From contig JAPJBO010000197.1 of NCBI GenBank assembly GCA_030068145.1, forward strand, positions 62,001 to 126,000: 64,000 nt of DNA, given 5' to 3'. The stretch comes from Diplonema papillatum (Eukaryota > Euglenozoa > Diplonemea > Diplonemida > Diplonemidae). Below, in pieces: positions 1-9,825 of the stretch (its first letter is position 1; the number at the start of each line of letters is the position of its first letter). The position numbers were made by a program, and so were the translations under genes. The notes under the pieces are model-generated. The model searched no databases. It saw only the letters and a program-made list of their open reading frames with translations, and was not told the DNA's origin.

Positions 1-761
1 CGGAGTTTCTCAGTATCTCGCGGTATTTGGCTTACCCCGGGTGAGTCGGGGGGGGTCCGGGGGGGCCTCCCCCCCGGGTACTGGCGCCGAACTTGCCACC
101 AGAACCCGAACTTTGCTTCGCCCGAACTTTGCTTCCCCCAGAACTTTGTTTCGCCTGAACTTAGCTTCGCCCGAACTTTGCTTCACCAGAACTTTGCTTC
201 ACCCGAACTTAGCTTCGCCCGAACTTTGCTTCACCCGAACTTTGCTTCACCCAGAACTAAGCTTCGCCCGGACTTTGTTTCGCCCGAACTTAGCTTCACC
301 AGAACTTTGCTTCGCCCGAACTTTGCTTCGCCCGAACTTTGTTTCGCCCGAACTTAGCTTCACCAGAACTTTGCTTCACCAGAACTTTGCTTCACCCGAA
401 CTTTGCTTCACCAGAACTTTGCTTCACCAGAACTTTGCTTCACCAGAACTTTGCTTCACCAGAACTTTGCTCACCCGAACTTTGCTTCACCAGAACTTTG
501 CTTCACCCGAACTTAGCTTCGCCCGAACTTTGTTTCGCCCGAACATAGCTTCGCCCGAACTTTTTGCTTCACCCGAACTTAGCTTCACCAGAACTTAGCT
601 TCGCCCGAACTTAGCTTCGCCCGAACTTAGCATCACTCGAACTTAGCTTCACCAGAACTTAGCATTGCCCGAACTTAGCTTCGCCCGAACTTTACTGTTC
701 CCCGAACTTTAACTGCTGCCTCCAGTCTCGCCACGCGCCGGCCTTAGCCGAGCGCACGTAC
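1..761 (+). mobile_element. Composite element, copy 1 (head cut off by window edge)
   Basis: The copy starts inside the body of the element (CGGAGTTTCTCAGTATCTCG), passes a G/C-run linker, then a 16-bp minisatellite (about 98-716; unit close to GAACTTTGCTTCGCCC), and ends in a conserved segment of about 55 bp finishing AGCGCACGTAC at 761. The same parts, in the same order on the opposite strand, occur at 12477-13288 and 36544-37745. Because the unit is 16 bp, all three frames stay open with a 16-residue period, so the long ORFs here are not taken as genes. The tRNA-like head expected before position 1 is outside the window. Confidence 0.85.
98..716 (+). repeat. 16-bp minisatellite array of composite element copy 1
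   Basis: There are roughly 38 units of a 16-bp sequence, GAACTTNGCTTCRCCM, with three recurrent differences: CTTTG or CTTAG, TTCG or TTCA, and CCCG or CCAG. These variants are mixed along the array, which suggests repeated unequal exchange or slippage rather than one recent expansion. Confidence 0.85.
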
Positions 762-1442
762 TTATTCCCGAAGCACTTACTCGGTGCTTGTCGTGTTTCA
801 GCTATTACTGGCCAAGATCTTTTTGCCGCTATGAAGCCGCCGCACTCCTGGGTTCAATGTGTACGCTTGTTCCGCAAACACTCAAGATGGAAGACATGAA
901 ATGAAACGAGAGTAAATCACAAGAAGCCTCTACGTAGGCGGCAACACATCGCGTCAACAAACAAGAATTCACTACGACAGAGAGGAAAAGCGATGCTGCA
1001 GGCTAGTACACAAAGGTTGGGCTGCCGAATAATAGCACGGTGGTGGCACAGACGGGGTCTTGATCATCTGAGATCAACCCGTCTTTGTTGAAGAAAGACT
1101 TGTGGACTCGACTCTTAACAAAAAAGGTGAACTGAGCATATGGACGACAGTAACTACAGCATTTGCTGGCAGCCTTACCCAGCGGAACCACTTTCTGGCA
1201 TCGCCTGTAAAACTTGAAAATTCGCTGTGTCCAGATTCCAGCGTCGGCCAGAATGGCTGTTTGAACGAATACAGGCGAGTGACGGTACCTGCGGTGGCGA
1301 GTTGCGGAGGTCGGTACATCTAGGAGCGAGATTAAGATTGACTGCGCGTCGTGGAAAGCTGTAGTAAACAGACAGTGTCAGACACCCGAAGCGCAAGATG
1401 CATTGTTTCCTTTAGCATCATTCGAACGCAGCGTTTTCTCGC
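762..1442. other. Intergenic; no gene seen
   Basis: Only short ORFs without protein-like composition are present on either strand, and I see no match to the repeat families found elsewhere in the window. It separates the composite element from the 3' end of the membrane-protein gene. Confidence 0.5.
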
Positions 1443-2702
1443 TCACGTCGGCGGACCAGACGCAGCAGAGGCAGCGCCGCTTTGCCAGCTGGATATGGGG
1501 TTCTGGCTCTGGCTGACGAGCCCTTGCAGCTCGCTCACGGCAGCAGGGTGGGGATCCGAAGCATTCGTGTTGGCGACGTACCGGGACATGACATTCTGCT
1601 CCAGGGCGGAGTGTCGCCCAGACGCTATCTCCTTGCGCAGGGCCGCTGCGAGCTGGCCCTTAGTCAACCCCGGGTTCTGCGACACCAGCTGGATATGAAG
1701 ATTGGTAAGTGTCCGGAACGCACGCGCAGGTTCGTTGGCCTCTGCGGTGCGAATATCGCCAAACCCCTCCGGATTCGACGGTTGCCGCAGGAGCAGGTGG
1801 TGGGCTTCTGGAGGCTGCATGAATAGCCCGCTTGGAGCACGCACCGCGTACGTTGCGTGGAGAAAATCAGTCGTCACACGCAGGTACACGTACCAAGGCG
1901 GGATCGTGCCGGCCACGACCGAGAAGCAGAAGGACAGAATCTGATAGAAGTCCACGAGGCCCACTTCGATGAACGCCACGAACTCTACAATAAAGATGGC
2001 CAGGTCGTGTGCGAGCCACAGAACGAACACCGAGAAGAACCGCTTTCTTCGCACCTCCGCCTTGGCAACGTCACCGCTCAGGGTTGTCAATAACACAGGT
2101 GTAACTATGCCAAAGAAGATGATTAAGCCGAGTACCATGAACGCAACGTAAGCATTAACGGCTGCCGACAGATCATCTCTTTGATGCCGAAACCACTGTA
2201 CGTAGCAGAAGATTGACGTCAAGAGTTGTAGGAGCATGAACAGCCAAAGGAGAAACGACTTGTAATTGAGTGATGTGACGGGGTCTGTGTTGACGCCCAT
2301 GTTAACGGGGGGTGCGTAAGGGTTGCTTCTTCTGGCTGTAGAGGCGGAACCGTGGGTCTGGTGAAATGTCTTAGCCGACGCCAGTGTGAGCCCAAAGGGG
2401 CTGGCTCGGGAACTGGAGGTCGCTTTGGGCACAGATGCGGCCTGCGCCGAGGATGCTGCAGGAGTGAGAGGTTTAAGCCGGGTAAGATACTCCTTGAAAC
2501 GTTGTCTCGGAGACATCCTGTGCGGGCGGGCCGTCGCATCGGGTTCAGTTGCCGGTTGGAGCTCCTTGTTGGCATTGCCGACGGGTGCAAGCGCAAGGTG
2601 CGCCGAGAACGAGCCATTCAAGCTGCTGGCGTTTTCGCGTGGAGCGGCGGAAAAAGATGCCATCTCGACATCGTCGCGCGGCGATCTCTGAGATTGATGC
2701 AT
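1443..2702 (-). CDS. Four-helix integral membrane protein, unknown family
   Basis: An intronless ORF of 419 residues beginning at an ATG. Residues 1-140 are Ser/Ala/Pro-rich and probably disordered. Four hydrophobic segments follow, at about 149-171, 180-206, 222-246 and 251-274; the third and fourth hold single acidic residues, and a YAPP motif stands just before the first helix. Residues 290-419 are soluble, with a helical stretch near NPGLTKGQLAAALRKEIA. The arrangement (disordered N-terminus, four helices, cytosolic tail) resembles tetraspan trafficking proteins, but I see no motif assigning it to SCAMPs, tetraspanins or MARVEL proteins. Location in an endomembrane or the plasma membrane is inferred from the helices only; no signal peptide is visible. 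Confidence 0.75.
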   Translation of the reverse strand: MHQSQRSPRDDVEMASFSAAPRENASSLNGSFSAHLALAPVGNANKELQPATEPDATARPHRMSPRQRFKEYLTRLKPLTPAASSAQAASVPKATSSSRASPFGLTLASAKTFHQTHGSASTARRSNPYAPPVNMGVNTDPVTSLNYKSFLLWLFMLLQLLTSIFCYVQWFRHQRDDLSAAVNAYVAFMVLGLIIFFGIVTPVLLTTLSGDVAKAEVRRKRFFSVFVLWLAHDLAIFIVEFVAFIEVGLVDFYQILSFCFSVVAGTIPPWYVYLRVTTDFLHATYAVRAPSGLFMQPPEAHHLLLRQPSNPEGFGDIRTAEANEPARAFRTLTNLHIQLVSQNPGLTKGQLAAALRKEIASGRHSALEQNVMSRYVANTNASDPHPAAVSELQGLVSQSQNPISSWQSGAASAASGPPT

Positions 2703-4016
2703 CCCATGAAAGCCCTCCCGACTCCGTTCTGAATCCTGCGGGTTCGTTTCGTTTCTCTGTGTTCGTTTGTTTCGTTGATAACATCAGTTCCACAACGACC
2801 CTTCCGACTCAACCCGCAACCCTCGCTGCTTCTTTGCCATCTGAATAGACAAGGGTGCACAGGCGAGAGGCCGCGTGTTCTCCCAAAGCTACTAACATGA
2901 TGCTTTCACTGATACGAAGTGATGCTCTTCCGCCATTGTGTGATACGATGGCAGCATTCAAAATTCAAAAAGCGCATAAAGCCGGTTTCGGTATGCCAAC
3001 AGCGTTTGGAGTGATGGTGATTGTGGTTTCCCTAACTCACCGGATTGTCTCGCTCAAGCCTCTAAACCCGTGCCGGCGACTTGTCAACGAACAAGCGAAA
3101 GAAGAGGGGACGAAAGGTGAGTCGTTCTATTACTTTCCAGCTAACTGCGATAAGTCTGCTGTGCAACGAACCCCTGCCTGAGGGACCAGCAACCGAACGC
3201 AGCAAGACACACGAAACTCGCAATCTAATCTAAACTGCTGGAGTTCCCGCTCGTGCATGCTTGGACGGCTAACTGCATGCCACTGAACTTCATGTAGAGC
3301 CGAAGCAGCTTCCACGCCTCACTTTCGTGGAGACGCTGCGAGGCATGCTTGTTGCAAAACAAAAGACGCGTGAATAGCACCCTACAAGTGGAACGGATCC
3401 GGGGATCGCCCGTATCGCGGATACCCACTGGGCATCTCGTTCATGAGTATGCTCAACCAAGTGGCGAAAACGTTTCCTTTCCTCGAACAAAAGTGCCCAA
3501 ATTTGCCTCCTTGCACAACTGACATAAAGAAAGCGAAAGCGCGAAGAGTCCGATATTCCTCTGTCTCGAAATATTTCACCCCGCCGCAACTCCATGGCAC
3601 GGCATGAAGCAAGGGTTTGAATCTTCTTCGGCATCGAGTTTGGTTCGCCTTTTTCATTATTTTTGCTCGTTAGTACACGGAAGTCTTGAGGGCAGAACGT
3701 GGTACCGCCGAATCCGTTAAGCTTTGAGTGTGTCCAGGATCGGCCCAGGGCCAAGCCTGAGCGTGCGCCGCTGCTTGATGCTTTTGCGTGGGAGCCCGGC
3801 CGGCTGTATCCGTTCAACCAAAAGGAAAAGAGGCAAAAGCCCGCGTTGCGTCGGGAACGGGTTTCCCGGCACTAGGAAAAACTGATCGCACGGAAACATG
3901 CGTGCAACACGGGTCTAAAAAAGGGGGAGGAGGACTTCCTTATCCCGTTAAACAGGGCAATCTTTCCCGGGGTTGTTGCAGATAATACGCCCACCAACCC
4001 GCGAAGAGAGGGCGGG
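2703..4016. other. Intergenic; no gene supported
   Basis: A 1.3-kb stretch upstream of the membrane-protein gene. A minus-strand ORF at 3290-3817 is open but has no recognisable domain and an irregular composition, so I do not call it. I find no clear promoter element. Confidence 0.4.
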
Positions 4017-4237
4017 GCTTGCAAGGACGTGCTTGGAATGGATATGTGCTCAACACCGCACTGGTCCCGTCTCGCCGTGTTTCGGTCCTTTAAGCCACGG
4101 GCACAAAAGGTGGATCATCATCAACGCGGAACCTGAGTGTGCAGATAGGACACGGTGTGAGTCTGGTTCGTCAGGCGGCTGTTCGTAGCTCGTCACAGCC
4201 AGTACCACCCGTGCTACCACAGCACAGGCGAATCCCG
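4017..4237 (+). repeat. Rep-B dispersed repeat, copy 1
   Basis: It begins near GCAAGGACGTGCTTGGAATG and runs through CTCAACACCGCACTGGTCCC, GTTTCGGTCCTTTAAGCCAC and GTGAGTCTGGTTCGTCAGGC to a tail shared with the copy at 48667. Compared with the copies at 18158 and 48667 it has several small indels and substitutions, so it looks like the older copy. No terminal inverted repeats or coding potential are visible. Confidence 0.85.
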
Positions 4238-4651
4238 GGGAGCTGTGGCTGCACTAGCTTTCGGAGGGTATCGACGAAGGACCTCTGACCTTAGGCCAAA
4301 GTCCCCGGGTAAACTAGGCGTGGCCGGGGCTCAATCAAACCGAGAACTAGTCCGGTCTCTGGAGGGGACCGAACTGAACTAGAGCGCAAACGTCGCCAGA
4401 ATCCGAATGGTGGCAGTGCGGTCACTGTGCGGATGAATGCTTGGCAGTGCGCTGCCGTTCCTTTCGCATTCAAATACGACACGACTACTTACCATCCCGG
4501 GAAAAGGCGCGTGTACGCACGACCCTACCCTCCCGGGGCACACCAAAACGGCGCTATAATAAGATTGGTCCTCTTTGTTCGTTCTAATTGTCATGCGGTA
4601 CTCGTGGTATCTGCGCAGACGGCTCTGTATTCCTGTACTGGAAATGAAAGG

Positions 4652-5689
4652 TCACAGCTCGATGACTTCTTTCTGCTGCTGCTTGGACTCCAGCGGCATA
4701 GCGACGGAGCCGGGCAAGGATGGTGACGGCTCGTCTTGAAGGTCGTCTACGACCGGGTATTGGCCGAATGCTTCTCGAATGCTCGGCTCGACCATGTCGG
4801 TCGGCTGCGAGCGAATGAGGTTGACGAGTGCAGACATGTACGTCGTGGGGCCAAGGAGGCGGTAGAACAGGGAGAACGCGGATGCGAACAGGGGCGGGTT
4901 CGTGACTTGGAGGGCGCAGATCGAGTCGTCGATGCTGCTGCGCATCGAGACGCGCAGCGACAGCTTTTCGGCGTCCGTCAGCTTGTTGAGGTTCCTCTCG
5001 AGGACTAGCAGGCGGGGCCGCATGCCTCCGATGTCGGACGTGCCTTCGGCGCCGCCGTACATCAAGCTCTTCACGCAGAGCGACTTCCGCAGGACGCTGA
5101 TCATCTGTTTCGCTTCCTGCGCAGCCGTCACAGCAGGCGGGCTCGAGACGGGGGGTGGTGCCGGCTTCGGCTTTTTCGCGGACGGCTCCGGCGGAGGGGG
5201 GGCCGGCCTCTTCGGCGCAGTCCGTTTGATAGGTGACGGGATCGTTGCGTGCGTCGACGTGCTGCTGGAGCTCGACTCTTCGTTTGCATCCGATTCGGTG
5301 CTCGACGACGAAGAGCTCGGGCTTCGGCTTGGTCTTGCCGGGGCCGCGGTCGCTTGGGGTTGGGGTTGGGGGGGGGTCTCGTCGCTTTGTGGCTGTTCGG
5401 GCTTCGCTGTGACGGCTTTCATCGCAGCGACGACGCGGCTGTGGTCGTTGGCTGTGCAAGTGAAGCCGCCGTTGCTGTCTTCGGCTCCGACTGGGCACAG
5501 GATCACGTTGCGCGGAATCACCAGCTTCCGGGTCTTCGCCGCCTCGTACCTCTTCGGGAAGCCGCTGCTGCCCTTCGCGTCTACCATCGGCACGACGACC
5601 AGCAGCCGGGCCATCTCATCCCGGATGGCCACGAAGAAGAACTTCCCCTCCGTGTTGCTATGAACCGCGACCACGTCGCCGTTCGCCAT
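4652..5689 (-). CDS. Probable nuclear protein with low-complexity linker
   Basis: An ORF of 345 residues with an ATG start and no visible intron. Residues 1-70 form a compact beta-rich segment opening MANGDVVAVHSNTEGKFFFV, which has the look of a small barrel module such as PWWP, Tudor or SH3-like, but the match is by general appearance only. Residues 95-195 are Pro/Ser-rich with clusters of Lys/Arg (for example KRTAPKRP and KKPKP) that could act as nuclear localisation signals. Residues 205-310 form a helical domain (around AEKLSLRVSMRSSIDDSICALQ) with no family I recognise. The protein may be a chromatin or transcription factor; that is inference from composition and the N-terminal fold guess. 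Confidence 0.7.
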   Translation of the reverse strand: MANGDVVAVHSNTEGKFFFVAIRDEMARLLVVVPMVDAKGSSGFPKRYEAAKTRKLVIPRNVILCPVGAEDSNGGFTCTANDHSRVVAAMKAVTAKPEQPQSDETPPQPQPQATAAPARPSRSPSSSSSSTESDANEESSSSSTSTHATIPSPIKRTAPKRPAPPPPEPSAKKPKPAPPPVSSPPAVTAAQEAKQMISVLRKSLCVKSLMYGGAEGTSDIGGMRPRLLVLERNLNKLTDAEKLSLRVSMRSSIDDSICALQVTNPPLFASAFSLFYRLLGPTTYMSALVNLIRSQPTDMVEPSIREAFGQYPVVDDLQDEPSPSLPGSVAMPLESKQQQKEVIEL

Positions 5690-5902
5690 TCCGCGGCCTC
5701 AAAATGGGGCGGCAGCTCGGGTTCCTGCGCCCTTCCCGCCCACTTTATTTTTCTGCTTTTCTGCTTTTATTTGCTTGTCGGTGCTTTAATACGTGGATTG
5801 CCATTTTTCTTCCTGCTCGGAACGCCGCCCGGGTGGCTCCAAGCATTGTGAAGGGAATAAAGACGCAGTGTGTGTGCATGTGGTTGACCAGGATTCGTCC
5901 AG

Positions 5903-6170
5903 AAAATACTCGAGGGACTGCCTCGTGCTTATTTCGACGGCGGCTAGAGAGAGGAGAAACAATACAATTACAACGTGGGTCTTTTATGAACGCTTACGCC
6001 CGCCACAAAACCCGATGTGTTTCGTGTGGGCTACTTCACATTTACCTCCTTTGAGATTGTAATATTGTTTCGATAGTGGGGGGCCATCGGCATGACGATG
6101 AGTAACACGCGTTGAGATTTCGCAACTGGCAGCCTCAAGTACTTCCTACGAAGCGGGTGCTTATACAAAT
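5903..6170 (+). repeat. Rep-A dispersed repeat, copy 1 (with internal insertion)
   Basis: It opens AATACTCGAGGGACTGCC, carries GGCTAGAG, the ACAAC...GTGGGTC block, CGCTTACGCCCGCCAC, TTTCGTGTGGGCT and CATTTACCTCC, and ends CTTCCTACGAAGCGGGTGCTTATAC. About 65 bp absent from other copies sits between CCTCCTTTGAGATT and the CGCAACTGGCAG block. Other copies are at 16031, 45917 (reverse), 51945 and, in pieces, 7325-7820. Confidence 0.8.
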
Positions 6171-6246
6171 GTAAAGAGGATCAACCGTCAACGCACATCC
6201 AAAACGAAGCGCCTGCCTGCGAAGGTCCGAATTGAAGAGAGAGAAC

Positions 6247-6466
6247 TCTATACCTACCCCCCCCTTAGTGTCGCCTACCTAAAGGCACCTTTTCCTAAAA
6301 GGCGACACTAACACGGGAAGCCGTTGGTGAGGAAGAGACATTCTTCATGCAAATACAGGGAACCCTATTGAGAACCGTCTCCCGTGTTAGTGTCGCCTCG
6401 CATTTTCAGGCAAAAAGGCGACACTGACAAGGGCTAAACGGAGGCGACACTAACACGGGGGGGGGA
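6247..6466 (+). mobile_element. Word-TIR element, copy 1 (word GTTAGTGTCGCC)
   Basis: A 220-bp non-coding element. Its two ends are inverted repeats: a TACC plus C-run, then TTAGTGTCGCCT at the left, and AGGCGACACTAACACG plus a G-run at the right. The word TTAGTGTCGCC also appears inside, in both orientations (near 6300, 6387 and 6416), so the element is built from repeated copies of the same word. A second copy sits at 62563-62791. No transposase is present, so it would be non-autonomous. Confidence 0.75.
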
Positions 6467-6589
6467 GGTAACGGTACCATCACGACTCAGAAACCGCAGT
6501 GGAACATGCGGTTGCAGTCAGCAAATGGTCAGCTCCTCGTCAGACTCTTGTGTTTACAGTCAATGCTAACCTCTCGTGGAGGTCGAGAA

Positions 6590-6735
6590 AAGCCCCCCCC
6601 GATACGGGTTCCAGCCCCCCCGGTACAGGTACCAGCCCCCCCCGGTACAGGAATCAGCCCCCCCGGTACAGGTACCAGCCCCCCCGATACAGGAACCAGC
6701 CCCCCCGGTACAGGAGCCGGGCCCCCCAGCACAAC
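6590..6735 (+). repeat. C-run minisatellite with quadruplex-forming potential
   Basis: About six units of 20-22 bp, each a run of 6-8 C followed by a GGTACAGGTACCAG-like spacer. The minus strand therefore has regularly spaced G-runs of at least six, a strong G-quadruplex pattern. All three forward frames read as Pro-rich peptides, an artefact of the repeat. Confidence 0.85.
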
Positions 6736-7324
6736 CGGACCCGTCCGCACCCCATCTCTCCCGTCTCAGGCAAACGCAAGATCTCGGAAACAAAAAGACT
6801 TCAACACGGGCGGGAGGAAAAGCGCTGAAGGCAAATGAAAAGGGGATAGCTCAAAGGGAATCAGGCGTTGGCGACATCGGATGCTCGACTTGGTTCGATT
6901 TTCTACAAGCGAACTGGCTATTTTCAAGCGCTTTGCACGGCATCAGAGCCGGTAGAAGACGCGGCCAATGAACTTCGAATGACTGGCCTGCTTCGTGGGG
7001 CTGGCGGGACGCCGCAACCTTTAGTAAAGACTTTTAGTCGGACACGCTGTGTTGATGGTGCAGCTGTCAACCAGCGTATAGAGACGTTTTTAGGGCTTGG
7101 GGTGGGTAGGTCCCCCCCCCCCCATTTTCGTGGGAAAAAAGTCCGCTATAGTAAAAATCCTCTCCCCCTTACCAGGAAAAAGATTTTACAAGGGTCTCGT
7201 CTCATAAAATTCCGACTGTGCGTACGGGCCACTTTGGCACGCAGACGGTCTACCTAAGCCACTCGCCACCTGGCAGCGGGGCTGCCATGGACTAGTACCC
7301 TGATGACCCGCCGGGCGGGGTAAA

Positions 7325-7820
7325 ATACTCGAGGGACTGCCTTGTGCTCATTTCGAAGGAGGCTAGAGGGGGATTTTATTTCCCTTCTCTGGGCCCGCTA
7401 GCAGCGACGGACCTTTTAAGAAGGCCGCGAGAGTCGGCTGAGCCGGGAGCTACCGGAGAAGGTGTGTATGTGCTTAGGTATTACAACCTGGTTCGATTGC
7501 GGGATAATAAAACCTCGGGGATAAAAGACTGCGTGTTTTTCCCGTTCAAGAAAACAGTACAACTACAAAAGTGGGTCTTTTTTAGAGTGAAAGTCCGCTT
7601 GAACTTGAGACTTTGAAACTCCGGGGTTTCAAAGTCTCCGGGGTGGTTTTTGTTGAATCGCCCCAGATTTACCTGTGTGTCGTGTGGGCTGCAGCACATT
7701 TACCTCCTTTGATCTTTTGCAGCTGGCAGCCTTCTCAAGTATTTCCTACAAGGCAGGTGCCTACACAAAAATACTCGAGGGACTGCCTTGTGCTCATTTC
7801 GAAGGAGGCTAGAGGGGGCA
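7325..7820 (+). repeat. Rep-A fragments, broken and joined tail to head
   Basis: Three pieces of Rep-A are present. A head piece (about 7325-7367) ends after GGCTAGAGGGGG. A body-to-tail piece (about 7552-7768) contains ACAACTACAAAAGTGGGTC, TTTACCTGTGT, GGGCTGCAGCACATTTACC and ends TATTTCCTACAAGGCAGGTG. A second head starts immediately after that tail (7768-7820). Between the first two pieces lies about 180 bp of unrelated sequence. The direct tail-to-head joint recurs at 51,940. Confidence 0.75.
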
Positions 7821-8489
7821 CTTCTTTCTCGGATTCTGTTCTTTACTTTCCGTTAGGAAAGCAGGTTGCAGAAGCCAAGAACGCCGTAAAGGTGAATTAA
7901 AATCGATTGACTGCATCGGATCTTTCAGGTTCGCATCAGAAACTCGTACCTACAGCATCGTAAAGGCTCGTACTTTTTCGTCTGTGGCGAGGCACGTTCC
8001 TCTTCTCAATTCGCTGCAGGTCAAAGTCTTTACTAGGCAGTGCTGATCCCTGCAGACGAGCCAGGCATCCTTTTAGCCAATCGGGTGGTTGATTGGGTTT
8101 CTATGTCATACGTTCCGTTTCCCCGAACCACGGGTGACAGAGTCACCCGTGAGCTGAGAATCGGAGCTTGGTGAATTGTGTGATACCGGTGGTACACGTG
8201 TAAAGTAACACAAGCTAGGGGAGGACAAGCTGGTCCGTCGATCCACCGCAAAGGCCCGTCATCATGATGGATCCACAGCAGTGGGGCTCCCAAGGGTGAT
8301 ACGCAGCCCGTGGTAGAGTGTTTCATAAACTTGTCGGTTGTGAACCTGGTGCAGCCTGGGCAAAAAGGCAGTCCCGTCAAAAATGTCTCCTGTGGTTCAT
8401 TCCACATCCTGCCGCCTCGTCTTTGGTGTTTGGGCCGCGAGGTCAACTCAGCGCCGCGAACCACTCAAACAACGCGTCTTCGCGGGAAT
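7821..8489. other. Intergenic; no gene seen
   Basis: Neither strand shows a protein-like ORF. It lies downstream (3') of the exon at 8701-9825 and may hold that gene's polyadenylation region, but no signal is obvious. Confidence 0.4.
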
Positions 8490-8562
8490 GAGAGAGAGAG
8501 AGAGACGAGTTCAAGTGCTGGGACCATCTCTCGGGGGAATTTCCGGTCTCCTCACTTCACGG
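8490..8562 (+). repeat. Rep-E fragment with GA microsatellite
   Basis: A GA run followed by GACGAGTTCAAGTGCTGGGACCATCTCTCGG and an ATTTCCGGTC block. The same order occurs at 17287-17410 and 32933-33060, where the element continues further (CGGCGGGCGTA, GTCGGAGGCGCGG). Confidence 0.7.
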
Positions 8563-8700
8563 GAATGATGTTGAATCCGGAGTGTCGTCAATTACACCGA
8601 AGAAGTGACATGCCACTGTGCTTGCAGCAACGACACGACATGGCCAACAGGCACAGACCGTAAGCAGTGCCCCACACCACTCTGCGAACAGCCAAACGCT

Positions 8701-9825
8701 TCAATCGCTGCCGGACGCGTAACTGTCGTCGCTTCTGGGGGTGGGTACTTTCTTCGCGGGTTTAACTACGTTATCCTCGGTAGATTTATCGCCATCGTCA
8801 TCGTCATCGTCATCGTCATCATCGTCGTCGTCCGAGTCAACACAACCGACGAGTAGTGAGAAGATATTTGCACCCACGCGCCCTGGGAACTGTCTGTCGC
8901 ACAGCGCCTTGACTAGGAAGGTGATAAACAGAATGCCATCCTTGCTCAGCATTGCGGCACCACCCTTTTTCTGCTCGAGTTCGGACACAGCGTTGCGGAT
9001 TTCTTTGAAGAGCTGCCCCGCACCGTCCGCCACTTCCCGTTTCCGCCGGGCGCATTCCTCCGCAAACTCTGGCTTGAATGGAGCTGGCTCTGGACTCTCT
9101 CGCACCTTTTGCAGCACGTCGTTGCTCGGGACGCCTTCGAGCAGTTGAAGCTCCCCCGTAATCGTCACGTTGGCGCTGACGTAGGGCGTTGTGATCTCGA
9201 TCGACTTCAGGTTTGGGTGGACACCCTTGACGGCCTGCAGCATTTCCCACATCGGTGAGTGCTTTTTGCTTCGAATGTTCGCGGTGTCGACGAGGTTCAG
9301 GAACGCCTCGCGGAACTGCGGCGTCTGCAGGCGGAGCTTCTGGCGGAGGCACTCAGTGAAGAAGTGGGCCCACAGCCGGAGCTCTTCAATCTCTTGCTCC
9401 AGCTCGTCCGTCCACTCGTACCCTTCGCCTTCGTCGTCCAATCCGGCATTGGCTGCGAGCGTTGCCTTCGCGTCGTGTGCGAAGTAATCGAGGACCTCGT
9501 CGATCCTAGTCCACGGGTTCCGAATTTGAAGCTTCGTCGTCACCTTGTCGACGATGTTCGCCATGAACGGGACCATCATTACATTCCCGCGGTGCACGCC
9601 GTCGGGCACCAATGACGATACCGCAGCCTCCACTAACCCGGGCGAGTATTCTGCAAAGAAATGGAGAAGCGCGCCTGCGTCGAGGAGGCTCAAATAAGGT
9701 TCGTTGTCTTCCAGAACGCGCGTAAGGTGACTCGTGACATCGCCGGTGACCAGCTTCAGAGTCGCGGTGCGGAACGCTTTTGGCACGAAGTCCTCGATGT
9801 TTTGACCGACGATTGTTTGAAACTC
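8701..9825 (-). CDS. 3' exon of an unrecognised acidic-tailed protein
   Basis: The ORF is open from a likely splice acceptor at 9826-9828 (TCTTCCCCGCAG, with a pyrimidine tract) to a stop at 8701. It encodes 374 residues beginning EFQTIVGQNIEDFVPKAF. There is no ATG near the 5' end (the next in-frame start-like codon is GTG), so this is an internal or terminal exon, not a complete gene. The product is mostly helical, with a conserved-looking block around YEWTDELEQEIEELRLWAHF, and ends in a run of about 14 Asp followed by a Lys-rich, Ser/Asp tail. Likely 5' exons lie at 11241-11459 and 11939-12124. I do not recognise the family. Confidence 0.7.
   Translation of the reverse strand, partial: EFQTIVGQNIEDFVPKAFRTATLKLVTGDVTSHLTRVLEDNEPYLSLLDAGALLHFFAEYSPGLVEAAVSSLVPDGVHRGNVMMVPFMANIVDKVTTKLQIRNPWTRIDEVLDYFAHDAKATLAANAGLDDEGEGYEWTDELEQEIEELRLWAHFFTECLRQKLRLQTPQFREAFLNLVDTANIRSKKHSPMWEMLQAVKGVHPNLKSIEITTPYVSANVTITGELQLLEGVPSNDVLQKVRESPEPAPFKPEFAEECARRKREVADGAGQLFKEIRNAVSELEQKKGGAAMLSKDGILFITFLVKALCDRQFPGRVGANIFSLLVGCVDSDDDDDDDDDDDDDGDKSTEDNVVKPAKKVPTPRSDDSYASGSD

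Noticed and set aside
41..598. Long plus-strand ORF through the first 16-bp array
   Set aside because: All three frames are open because the unit is 16 bp; the peptide is only a 16-residue repeat. The same holds at 36618-37660 on the minus strand.
3290..3817. 175-residue minus-strand ORF
   Set aside because: No domain, irregular composition and no neighbouring support.
4584..5498. Overlapping 304-residue Arg-rich minus-strand ORF
   Set aside because: A shifted frame of the 345-residue gene with no start in context and an unnatural composition.
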